The notes beneath the pieces were generated by a model. The model saw only the letters and a list, made by a program, of their open reading frames with translations. It did no database searches and was not told where the DNA came from. From Treponema sp. (GTDB lineage Bacteria > Spirochaetota > Spirochaetia > Treponematales > Breznakiellaceae), in NCBI GenBank assembly GCA_009780855.1, contig WQZG01000035.1, positions 1 to 32,980 on the forward strand: 32,980 nt of DNA. The letters are read 5' to 3'. A program made the translations under genes and the position numbers. This document shows, piece after piece, positions 22,955 through 29,499 of this stretch (position 1 is the stretch's first letter; every line of letters starts with the position of its first letter).

Positions 22955-23341
22955 TCATTTACCTGAAATCATTACTAGGCCTGTAATAATGCCACCCAAT
23001 AAAATTACCCCTACAAACGTATTCATAGTTGAAGTTGTACCCGACTCTGTAAACGCTGCGTCATTAAAAGATACATTATATTTGCTATAAACAGTGTTGT
23101 TATTATCAATGACTTTTATATCTACAGTGTTGGTAAATGCAGACAAGTCAATATTGTCTACATTTTTAACCATATTGGCGCCCCAATTGGCCGTTCCGGC
23201 GTTCTTAATATAAATTTCTTTTATATTATTGGGCGAAATATTGTTTATTACCAATTCATGCTGGGTAGTGGCGCATCCGGCAAGTATTATTACAAGTGTA
23301 AATAACAATATACCCGCCTTCTTTTTAACGCATTTTTTCAT
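22955..23341 (-). CDS. Small lipoprotein of unknown function, first gene of operon
   Basis: I chose ATG 23341 ('MKKCVKKKAGILL') with GGAG eight bases upstream. The 128-residue product has a signal peptide and the lipobox 'IILAGC', an Asn/Thr-rich beta region ('ELVINNISPNNIKEIYIKNA') and a hydrophobic C-terminal segment ('FVGVILLGGIITGLVMISG') that may be a second membrane anchor. The next gene starts within about ten bases. I recognise no family. The operator-like palindromes upstream suggest control by the divergent XRE regulator. Confidence 0.7.
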   Translation of the reverse strand: MKKCVKKKAGILLFTLVIILAGCATTQHELVINNISPNNIKEIYIKNAGTANWGANMVKNVDNIDLSAFTNTVDIKVIDNNNTVYSKYNVSFNDAAFTESGTTSTMNTFVGVILLGGIITGLVMISGK

Positions 23342-23408
23342 AAAATAAACTCCATTAATAAATTTTTTTGAATATAAATCCATTTTTTATAAGATTTATA
23401 ATAATACC

Positions 23409-23456
23409 ATAACTTAGAGTATGTGATAATTAAGAAAATGTCAATACTTAAAGTAT
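23409..23456. promoter_or_regulatory. Divergent control region: lipoprotein-operon promoter with two palindromic operators
   Basis: ATACTT-A-AAGTAT (23444-23456) is a perfect palindrome, and ATAACTTAGAGTAT (23409-23422) is an imperfect copy about three helical turns away. On the minus strand a promoter TTGACA (23439-23444), 17 bases, TACTCT (23416-23421) is framed by them: one operator covers the -10, the other touches the -35. This fits repression by the adjacent XRE regulator. Confidence 0.6.
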
Positions 23457-23507
23457 GTTGTTTAGTAAATTATGTCAGATAAAATCATAATGAAGTTTTA
23501 TTATGTA

Positions 23508-23843
23508 ATGACAAATATAAAAGAAATATTTGCGAAAAATTTAAAACAATTCCGGCAAATTCGGGGCTGGAGCCAGGCTTTTTTGGCAGAAAAGGCGGAA
23601 GTATCTACAAATTATATCGGGATGCTGGAAAATTCGGTAAAATTCCCTTCTGCAGAAATGGTACAAAAACTTGCTATAGCATTAGATATTGATCCAACCG
23701 ATCTTTTTTCGAAAAAAAATGACCATATTTTAATGATAAAAACATATCAAAAAGCAGCTTTGGAAGAAATTCAAACAGTATTAAATGACTTGGTGAACGA
23801 AAAAATCCTGTTACTGGAAAAAGAACAATCTGACCATATATAA
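23508..23843 (+). CDS. XRE-family transcriptional regulator
   Basis: The frame opens at ATG 23472, but family alignment favours ATG 23508 ('MTNIKEIFAKNLKQFR'); neither has a clear ribosome site. The roughly 111-residue product has a standard Cro/CI helix-turn-helix: 'LKQFRQIRGWSQAFLAEKAE', 'VSTNYIGMLENSVKFPSAEM', 'QKLAIALDIDPTDLF'. A C-terminal helical tail ('KAALEEIQTVLNDLVNEKIL') is probably for dimerisation. It is divergent from the small-lipoprotein operon, with two palindromes between, so it likely controls that operon and itself. Confidence 0.85.
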   Translation: MTNIKEIFAKNLKQFRQIRGWSQAFLAEKAEVSTNYIGMLENSVKFPSAEMVQKLAIALDIDPTDLFSKKNDHILMIKTYQKAALEEIQTVLNDLVNEKILLLEKEQSDHI

Positions 23844-23888
23844 TAATACTGATATATAAAATTACAAGTTTTTAACTCGGAGGCTGCA

Positions 23889-24635
23889 ATGATTCGGGGA
23901 TGGGACGGTTCCATAGACGACATTAAGGACACCGAACTGGCAATTTTGCCGGTAGGCTCCATCGAACAGCACGGCCCGCACATGAGCGTTGCGACCGACT
24001 GGATTATCGCCGATGCTATAGGGCGCGGCATTGCCGAAAAATCCGGAGGGTTTTACATACCTGGTCTGCCAATAAGCACCAACAAGGAACACCGCGGCAA
24101 ACGGGGCAGCATAGGTATGCATTCCGATACTTTTTACAGGATGATGACCGACATCTGCCTGGACCTTAAGGCCCAGGGGTTTAAACGGATTGCAATCGTA
24201 CAGGGACACGGCGGCGTCTTTGTAATGAATCCGATCGTGCGCGAGCTAAACGCTGATCATAATCCGGATTTGATGGTTGTAAAAATCGATACTACTGAAA
24301 TTTGCGGCCCCGCTTTTGACAGGCTGGAGATTCTGCAGTCAGCCGGCGGCATCCACGCGAACGAAATCGAAACTTCGCTCATGCTGTACCTTCATCCTGA
24401 ACTGGTGGATATGTCAAAGGCAAAAAATTTTTTCCCGGACACAGAAAGACCAATGCTGAACTATGCAGGCGTGCTCCGTTATTGCCCGGACGGTATCTGG
24501 GGCGCGGCAACCAAAGCAACCGCCCAAAAAGGCAAACTGCTTCTGGAAACAGCGGTTGATGAATCTGTAAAATTCATGAATAGTGTATTTGAAATGATGT
24601 CCAAAAAGCAGCCGCTCAACGGGAGTTGGTTTTAG
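23889..24635 (+). CDS. Creatininase-family amidohydrolase
   Basis: GGAGG lies six bases before ATG 23889. The 248-residue product has the creatininase fold signatures 'LAILPVGSIEQHGPHMSVATD' minus its first residue (metal ligands Glu, His, Asp), 'IVQGHGG' and 'GIHANEIETSLMLYLHPELV' (His/Glu). These are two-metal enzymes that open or cleave amide bonds; members act on creatinine, formamidopyrimidines, guanidines or mycofactocin precursor. It starts a compact three-gene operon with a dehydrogenase and a PreA-like enzyme, which points to catabolism of a cyclic amide. The substrate cannot be read from the sequence. Confidence 0.9.
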   Translation: MIRGWDGSIDDIKDTELAILPVGSIEQHGPHMSVATDWIIADAIGRGIAEKSGGFYIPGLPISTNKEHRGKRGSIGMHSDTFYRMMTDICLDLKAQGFKRIAIVQGHGGVFVMNPIVRELNADHNPDLMVVKIDTTEICGPAFDRLEILQSAGGIHANEIETSLMLYLHPELVDMSKAKNFFPDTERPMLNYAGVLRYCPDGIWGAATKATAQKGKLLLETAVDESVKFMNSVFEMMSKKQPLNGSWF

Positions 24636-24662
24636 CGGGAGCTGGTATTAAGGGGATTTATA

Positions 24663-25763
24663 TTGAGTCAAACAATAAAAGCGCAAACAGTAAAAACGCA
24701 AAAACTTAAAGTCTTAATAATAGGCGCGGCCTTTAGCGCGGATTTGCATCTTGACGCTTACTCGCGTATCCGGGACAAGGCGCAAATCACCGGTATCTGC
24801 GACAAAAACTCCGGCCGCATTGACACTCTGGCGCTACATTACGGACTGGACGATATAAATAAGTACGATGATTATGAAACCGCGATAAATGTATGTGACT
24901 GCGATCTGGTAGATATATGCGTGCCGAATTTCCTGCACTATCCTGTAGCGATGGCGGCGTTAAAAAAGGGCCGCCATATTATCTGCGAAAAGCCGCTTGC
25001 AACGATCCTGGAAAACGGCGTTGAAATGATCGCTTTTGCGCAAAAGGCCGGCAAAAAAATTTATTACGCGGAAGACTGGCTGTGCGCTCCGGCCATACGC
25101 AAGGCCCTCTCTATTATCGAAAGCGGTAAACTTGGCAAACTGTTATATGTCCGCTGCCGTGAATGCCACAACGGCTCCCACAGCCCCTTTGCGCAGACAC
25201 TGGAATATTGCGGCGGCGGCAGCATGCTCCACATGGGCGTACACCCGGCCGGTTTCCTCCTCGCGATCAGGGACGGTAAATGGAAAGAACTCACCGCCAT
25301 GTGCTCCGGCGGAATGGAAAACAACCTGCTCCACAAAAAGCTGGAAGGCGAGGACTGGGGCGCCGCGATTATCAGGTTTGAGGACGGTTTTTACGCCCTG
25401 CTCGAGGGCAACTATGTCTCGGAAGGCGGCATGGAAGATGTAATTGATTTTTATTGTTCAGACGGCTGCCTCCACCTCGATTTGACTTTCTCAAGCGCGA
25501 TTTCGGCCTACAGCAAAAACGGCCTGGAGTATACGGTAGAAAAAGCTGATATCACCGCAGGCTGGTCAAGGCCCGCGGTGGACGAAAAATACAATCTCGG
25601 CTACACAGCGGAGATCGAACACTTTGTTGATTGTGCACTGGAAGACAGGGACGCTCAAAAAGGCATGCGCGGTATTGACGGCCTTGAAGCCCTGCGCATA
25701 ATAAAGATGATTTATAAATCCGCTGCGGAAGGAAGAGTTATCCGCAACCAGGATGCCGGGTAA
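24663..25763 (+). CDS. Gfo/Idh/MocA-family NAD(P)-dependent oxidoreductase
   Basis: The start is TTG 24663, with AAGGGG eight bases upstream; no ATG fits. The 366-residue product has an N-terminal Rossmann fold ('LKVLIIGAAFSADLHLDAYS', with Ala/Ser variants of the usual Gly pattern) and the family motif 'HIICEKPLAT', whose Lys helps catalysis. The C-terminal alpha/beta substrate domain has 'GGGSMLHMGVHPAGFLLAI', which contains the catalytic-type His. Family members oxidise sugars, inositols or imine-type substrates. It is 27 bases after the creatininase gene and 24 before the PreA-like gene. Confidence 0.9.
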   Translation: MSQTIKAQTVKTQKLKVLIIGAAFSADLHLDAYSRIRDKAQITGICDKNSGRIDTLALHYGLDDINKYDDYETAINVCDCDLVDICVPNFLHYPVAMAALKKGRHIICEKPLATILENGVEMIAFAQKAGKKIYYAEDWLCAPAIRKALSIIESGKLGKLLYVRCRECHNGSHSPFAQTLEYCGGGSMLHMGVHPAGFLLAIRDGKWKELTAMCSGGMENNLLHKKLEGEDWGAAIIRFEDGFYALLEGNYVSEGGMEDVIDFYCSDGCLHLDLTFSSAISAYSKNGLEYTVEKADITAGWSRPAVDEKYNLGYTAEIEHFVDCALEDRDAQKGMRGIDGLEALRIIKMIYKSAAEGRVIRNQDAG

Positions 25764-25787
25764 ACCCGGTAACATACTGGAAAAAAT

Positions 25788-27041
25788 ATGGAAGAAATAA
25801 TTATACCGGTCCGTGCCGGCGGACTGAATTTTAAAAACCCTTTCTACATCGCGTCAGGTCCGGCTTCCAAATCTGTAAGACAATTAAAGCGCATTGAAGA
25901 AACCGGCTGGGCAGCCGCGAGTATCAAACTCTCCGTTGATCCGGCGCCGTACATCAACAACAAACCCCGCTACGGATACTTCCGCGAATACAATGCCCTG
26001 GCCTTTACTGCGGAAAAACGGCTCACCATGGAAGAAGGCCTCAGACTAATAAGCGGCGCCAAAAAAGAACTGACCGATTTACTGCTCTTTGCCAACATTA
26101 CCTATGCCGGGGATCCGTCCGGTTCACCAGAAAATGACGAAGACACATTTATTAATGGCTGGGTAAACATGGCCAGGCAATTTGAAAGCTGCGGTTCGGA
26201 CGCGATAGAGCTTAATATGTGCTGCCCCAATATGTCATACAATGTTGAAGTAACTTCCGGCGAAGATAAAAACGGGCAGATAAAAACCGGCGCCAGCCTT
26301 GGACAGCAGCCGCAGACGATCGCAAAAATTTTGACAGAAATAAAAAAAGCAGTCCGGATTCCGGTGTTTATAAAATTAACTCCGGAAGGCGGGCAAATAG
26401 CGGAGACAGCGGCTGTACTGTTTGAGGCCGGCGCAGACGCAGTCAGCGGAACGGCAAACAGGCTGGGGATCCCGCCGATTAACATTGATAACCCTTCGCA
26501 GTCCCCTTACGGACTTCAGATGGAAACAAGCATGAGTTGTTTCTGCGGCCCCTGGCTTAAACCTCTGGCGTTAAGGGACACTTACGAAATACGGCGGCGC
26601 TGCGGCCCGAGGCCGGCAATAATGGCCACCGGCGGAATTGCAACTTGGAAGGACGCAGTTGAGATGTTCATGGCCGGAGCCAACCTCGCCGGAATCTGCA
26701 CAGCGGTCATAATGAACGGTTTTGATATAGTCCGCCCCATGATCAAAGGACTAAAAAACTGGATGGACAGCCGCGGTTACAAAAGCATTGACGATTTTAG
26801 GGGCAGTCTTATACCGGAAGTAAAATCAGCCGGAGAACTGACCGTGGAAGACGGATACGCGGAAGTCACAAAAAGCGGCTGCGCGCAAAACTGCGGACTT
26901 TGTCACCGAATCTGCATTTCCTTCGCCCCGCAATATGACGGCCCGGATACAATTAAAATAGACAGGGATTTATGCACCGGCTGCGGGATCTGCGCGATCA
27001 GATGCCCGCAAAAAAACATAAAGATGGTAAAAATTTCTTAG
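25788..27041 (+). CDS. PreA-like dihydropyrimidine dehydrogenase / DHODH-family flavoenzyme with Fe-S tail
   Basis: The 417-residue product has a dihydroorotate-dehydrogenase-type TIM barrel binding FMN ('NPFYIASGPAS', 'DAIELNMCCPNMS' with the active-site Cys, 'FIKLTPEGG', 'IMATGGIATWKDAVEMFMAG'). A C-terminal ferredoxin part follows, with 'CAQNCGLCHRIC' and a 4Fe-4S motif 'CTGCGICAIRCP'. It resembles the PreA subunit of NAD-dependent dihydropyrimidine dehydrogenase, which reduces uracil or thymine. No PreT partner is adjacent, so the electron partner would be encoded elsewhere or be ferredoxin. With the creatininase-family hydrolase upstream, this suggests reductive then hydrolytic opening of a cyclic amide. 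Confidence 0.88.
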   Translation: MEEIIIPVRAGGLNFKNPFYIASGPASKSVRQLKRIEETGWAAASIKLSVDPAPYINNKPRYGYFREYNALAFTAEKRLTMEEGLRLISGAKKELTDLLLFANITYAGDPSGSPENDEDTFINGWVNMARQFESCGSDAIELNMCCPNMSYNVEVTSGEDKNGQIKTGASLGQQPQTIAKILTEIKKAVRIPVFIKLTPEGGQIAETAAVLFEAGADAVSGTANRLGIPPINIDNPSQSPYGLQMETSMSCFCGPWLKPLALRDTYEIRRRCGPRPAIMATGGIATWKDAVEMFMAGANLAGICTAVIMNGFDIVRPMIKGLKNWMDSRGYKSIDDFRGSLIPEVKSAGELTVEDGYAEVTKSGCAQNCGLCHRICISFAPQYDGPDTIKIDRDLCTGCGICAIRCPQKNIKMVKIS

Positions 27042-27056
27042 TAAAAAGACCTTGAC

Positions 27057-27635
27057 TCAGAGCTCAAGCATTGCTGTTCCGGTTTTTTTAAGCAGACTTT
27101 CAAGACCGATAATATTTTTTCTTTTACTTTTCTGCGCAACAGCCTGCGCGCCCAGCACAACTATCTTCGCGCAGGTATCCGCGTCAGCAACGGCATTGTG
27201 CGCGTCGTAAATAATGTTAAATGTCTTGGCCAGATTGGCAAGCGAATGCGACCGCAGATCGGGCCAGAGGCGCCGTGACAGCTTAAGGGTGCAAAAATAC
27301 ATAATCTGCGGCACAGGTATTTCATAAAGATGCAGGAGGGCGCTCAAAACTTTCATATCAAAATCCGCGTTATGAGCCGCAAACGGAACAGCAGTAAAAA
27401 AACCGCGGATCTCGTTTTCCCAGATATATTTAAAATCCGGAGCGTCCTTTACATCGTCCATGGTCAGGCCGTGGAGTTCGGTAAAATCGGGCCTAATATA
27501 CGGCACAGGCGGCTTTATAAGCGAATAATATGAAGCCAGAGGTTTATAATCGCGGTATTTGACAAGACCAACAGAAATCGCGCTGTCGGCAGACAAGTCC
27601 GCGGTTTCAAAATCTATGGCGATAAAATCATTCAT
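27057..27635 (-). CDS. DnaQ-like DEDDh 3'-5' exonuclease
   Basis: The 192-residue product has all three exonuclease motifs. Exo I is 'FIAIDFETADL' (Asp8, Glu10), Exo II 'FAAHNADFDMKVL' and Exo III 'AHNAVADADTCA' with the DEDDh-type His. These enzymes remove nucleotides from 3' ends with two Mg ions. The protein is free-standing, not fused to a polymerase, as in proofreading epsilon-like or RNase T-like proteins. It converges with the PreA-like gene (15 bases apart) and diverges from the thymidylate-synthase-like gene. Confidence 0.9.
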   Translation of the reverse strand: MNDFIAIDFETADLSADSAISVGLVKYRDYKPLASYYSLIKPPVPYIRPDFTELHGLTMDDVKDAPDFKYIWENEIRGFFTAVPFAAHNADFDMKVLSALLHLYEIPVPQIMYFCTLKLSRRLWPDLRSHSLANLAKTFNIIYDAHNAVADADTCAKIVVLGAQAVAQKSKRKNIIGLESLLKKTGTAMLEL

Positions 27636-27679
27636 ACATAAATAAAAACCATACCATCTTAATAAAATATAATAAAGTC

Positions 27680-27708
27680 TTGACCCATCTGCCCAATAAC
27701 ACTAGAGT
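27680..27708 (+). promoter_or_regulatory. Promoter of the thymidylate-synthase-like gene
   Basis: TTGACC (27680-27685), 17 bases, TAGAGT (27703-27708), followed by a GGAGG ribosome site and ATG 27728. Confidence 0.5.
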
Positions 27709-27727
27709 TTAAGGCCGGAGGAAAAAA

Positions 27728-28474
27728 ATGCAGGAGATTTTTATACGCGGGCATAACCTGACAGAAGCCTATCACAGGGCGTTAATCGAACTGGAAACCA
27801 TGGGCACAATTCTGGAATGTTCGGACTGGAACCAGAAGCAAAAAGAATGCGCCATGACAGTTCATATCGAAGAACCAACAGCGGAACCCCGTATTTCCAA
27901 ACTGATAATCGGCGGCGCCTACGATTTACAGCGCTATGTTATGGAACTGGTTGACGGTATCCTGGACTTTAAAATCAACGCAGGCTGGGATTATACCTAC
28001 CACGATCGTTTTAACAAATACATGCCTTTTGTGATCAATGAATTAAAACGCAACAGCGAAAGCCGCCGGGCAATAATTACGATTAGAGACAACGAGGTCG
28101 ACAGCCGCAACAAGGACGCCGCATGCATGCAGTCAATTCAGTTTTTTATCCGCGGCGGGAAGCTCGACATGATGGTACTGTTCCGGTCCAACGATCTGCC
28201 GGAAGCGTTTTTCTTCAACGCCTTTGGCCTTATAATGCTCCAGGAAAAAGCCGCGGCCGAACTCGGCGTCGGAGTCGGAACCTATACCCACCGTTCCAAC
28301 TCCATGCACTGCTACGAAAAAGATTTTCATCTTCTGCAGAATTTCGTAAAAGCAATCGGTGAGAAGCCCGGTAATGAACTGGTCTTTAATTATAAAGACG
28401 ACTGGGATGAGATCATGAAGTCAGAAGTACCCGGCATTCTCAAACTTGTGGAAGAATTAAGAAAACAGGCCTGA
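27728..28474 (+). CDS. Thymidylate-synthase-fold protein (divergent, short ThyA type)
   Basis: The 248-residue product aligns with ThyA at every key site. 'SRRAIITIRD' supplies the phosphate Arg pair; Cys133 is in 'KDAACMQSIQFF'; 'FRSND' follows (Arg153, Ser154, Asp156); Asn164 is in 'FFFNAFG'; and His194 and Tyr196 are in 'SMHCYEKD'. Spacings Cys to Arg (20) and Cys to His (61) equal those of E. coli ThyA, and Asn164 at the pyrimidine site favours dUMP over dCMP. The N-terminal part is shortened and unlike bacterial ThyA, closer to archaeal-type enzymes, so another pyrimidine substrate is possible. GGAGG precedes the ATG. The transporter gene follows after seven bases. Confidence 0.85.
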   Translation: MQEIFIRGHNLTEAYHRALIELETMGTILECSDWNQKQKECAMTVHIEEPTAEPRISKLIIGGAYDLQRYVMELVDGILDFKINAGWDYTYHDRFNKYMPFVINELKRNSESRRAIITIRDNEVDSRNKDAACMQSIQFFIRGGKLDMMVLFRSNDLPEAFFFNAFGLIMLQEKAAAELGVGVGTYTHRSNSMHCYEKDFHLLQNFVKAIGEKPGNELVFNYKDDWDEIMKSEVPGILKLVEELRKQA

Positions 28475-28481
28475 TTTTTTT

Positions 28482-29465
28482 ATGACAGAGCGAAACAGGG
28501 CCCTGGCCGCCGTATCGGCAACAATGCTGTTCTGGGGTTTTTCATTTGTATCAATTAAAATTGCAGTCGGTGTATTTGGTCCGATGACTCTGGGCGCGTT
28601 AAGGTTTTTTATCGCCGTTGTTTTTCTGTTTTTTTTAAAGCGTGTAAAAGCACCGGAAGAAAAAATAAAAAAAGAAGATATCCCGCTTCTTGCCGGCGCC
28701 GGTCTTACCGGGGTTACCCTTTATTTCTTTTTTGAAAACAACGGCGTCGCAAGAGTCCCGGCTTCCGAGGCTTCGATAATTACGGCGGCTATTCCGGTCA
28801 TAACTTTAATCGCGGAAACATTGGGCGTCAATTTTTCGAACAGGAAAAAGGAAGACCGGGACAGCAAGAACAGCGGAAATAACAGGGAAAGCCTCCTGAA
28901 AAAAATCCTGTTCCCGGGCCTGGGAGCGCTGGTCTCAATGACGGGAGTCGGCCTGGTAGCCGGTGTATCGCTTGCCCTGCACGGTTCGGCTGCAGGTTAT
29001 TTGTTCCTGGCCGGCACCTGCGCGAGCTGGGTAATCTACTGTTTTTTAACTCCGCCTCTGTTTGAACGCCACAGCCGGATTTTTGTTGTATTCTGGCAGT
29101 CGGCAATCGGCTTTATAGGATTTTTACCTTTTGCAATATTTGAAAAAAATCCCCCCATGCTTGGCTTGTTGATGCATGGCGCAGGAAATGTGGATCTGTG
29201 GGTATGGGGCCATGTGGTATTTCTTGGCATCTTTTGTTCGGCCATCGGTTACTGGTTTTACGCGCTTGCCCTCAACGAACTGGGAGTAGTTTCATCTTCG
29301 GTTTTTATAAATTTTATACCGGTAATAAGCGCCATAGGCGGATATTTTGTCCTGGGCGAGCGTCTGCGCCCGCTCCAGATTTTGGGCGCAATACTGGTGC
29401 TCGCCGGCGTTTATGTCGCTGTTGCGGGGCCGCGGTTCAAAAGGAAAAGAGAAAGGAGAAATTAG
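28482..29465 (+). CDS. EamA-family (drug/metabolite transporter superfamily) permease
   Basis: The 327-residue product has ten hydrophobic helices in two EamA halves: 'NRALAAVSATMLFWGFSFVS' to 'ITLIAETLGV', and 'GLVAGVSLALHGSAAGYLFL' to 'LQILGAILVLAGVYVAVAG'. A charged loop after the first half ('NRKKEDRDSKNSGNNRES') faces the cytoplasm, and a basic tail ends the protein. Members export or import amino acids, nucleobases and similar metabolites; the substrate is unknown. It is co-directional with the thymidylate-synthase-like gene and probably co-transcribed, but a functional link is not established. Confidence 0.88.
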   Translation: MTERNRALAAVSATMLFWGFSFVSIKIAVGVFGPMTLGALRFFIAVVFLFFLKRVKAPEEKIKKEDIPLLAGAGLTGVTLYFFFENNGVARVPASEASIITAAIPVITLIAETLGVNFSNRKKEDRDSKNSGNNRESLLKKILFPGLGALVSMTGVGLVAGVSLALHGSAAGYLFLAGTCASWVIYCFLTPPLFERHSRIFVVFWQSAIGFIGFLPFAIFEKNPPMLGLLMHGAGNVDLWVWGHVVFLGIFCSAIGYWFYALALNELGVVSSSVFINFIPVISAIGGYFVLGERLRPLQILGAILVLAGVYVAVAGPRFKRKRERRN

Positions 29466-29499
29466 AAAGGAGGAATTAGAAAAGTAAAAGAGATAAATA

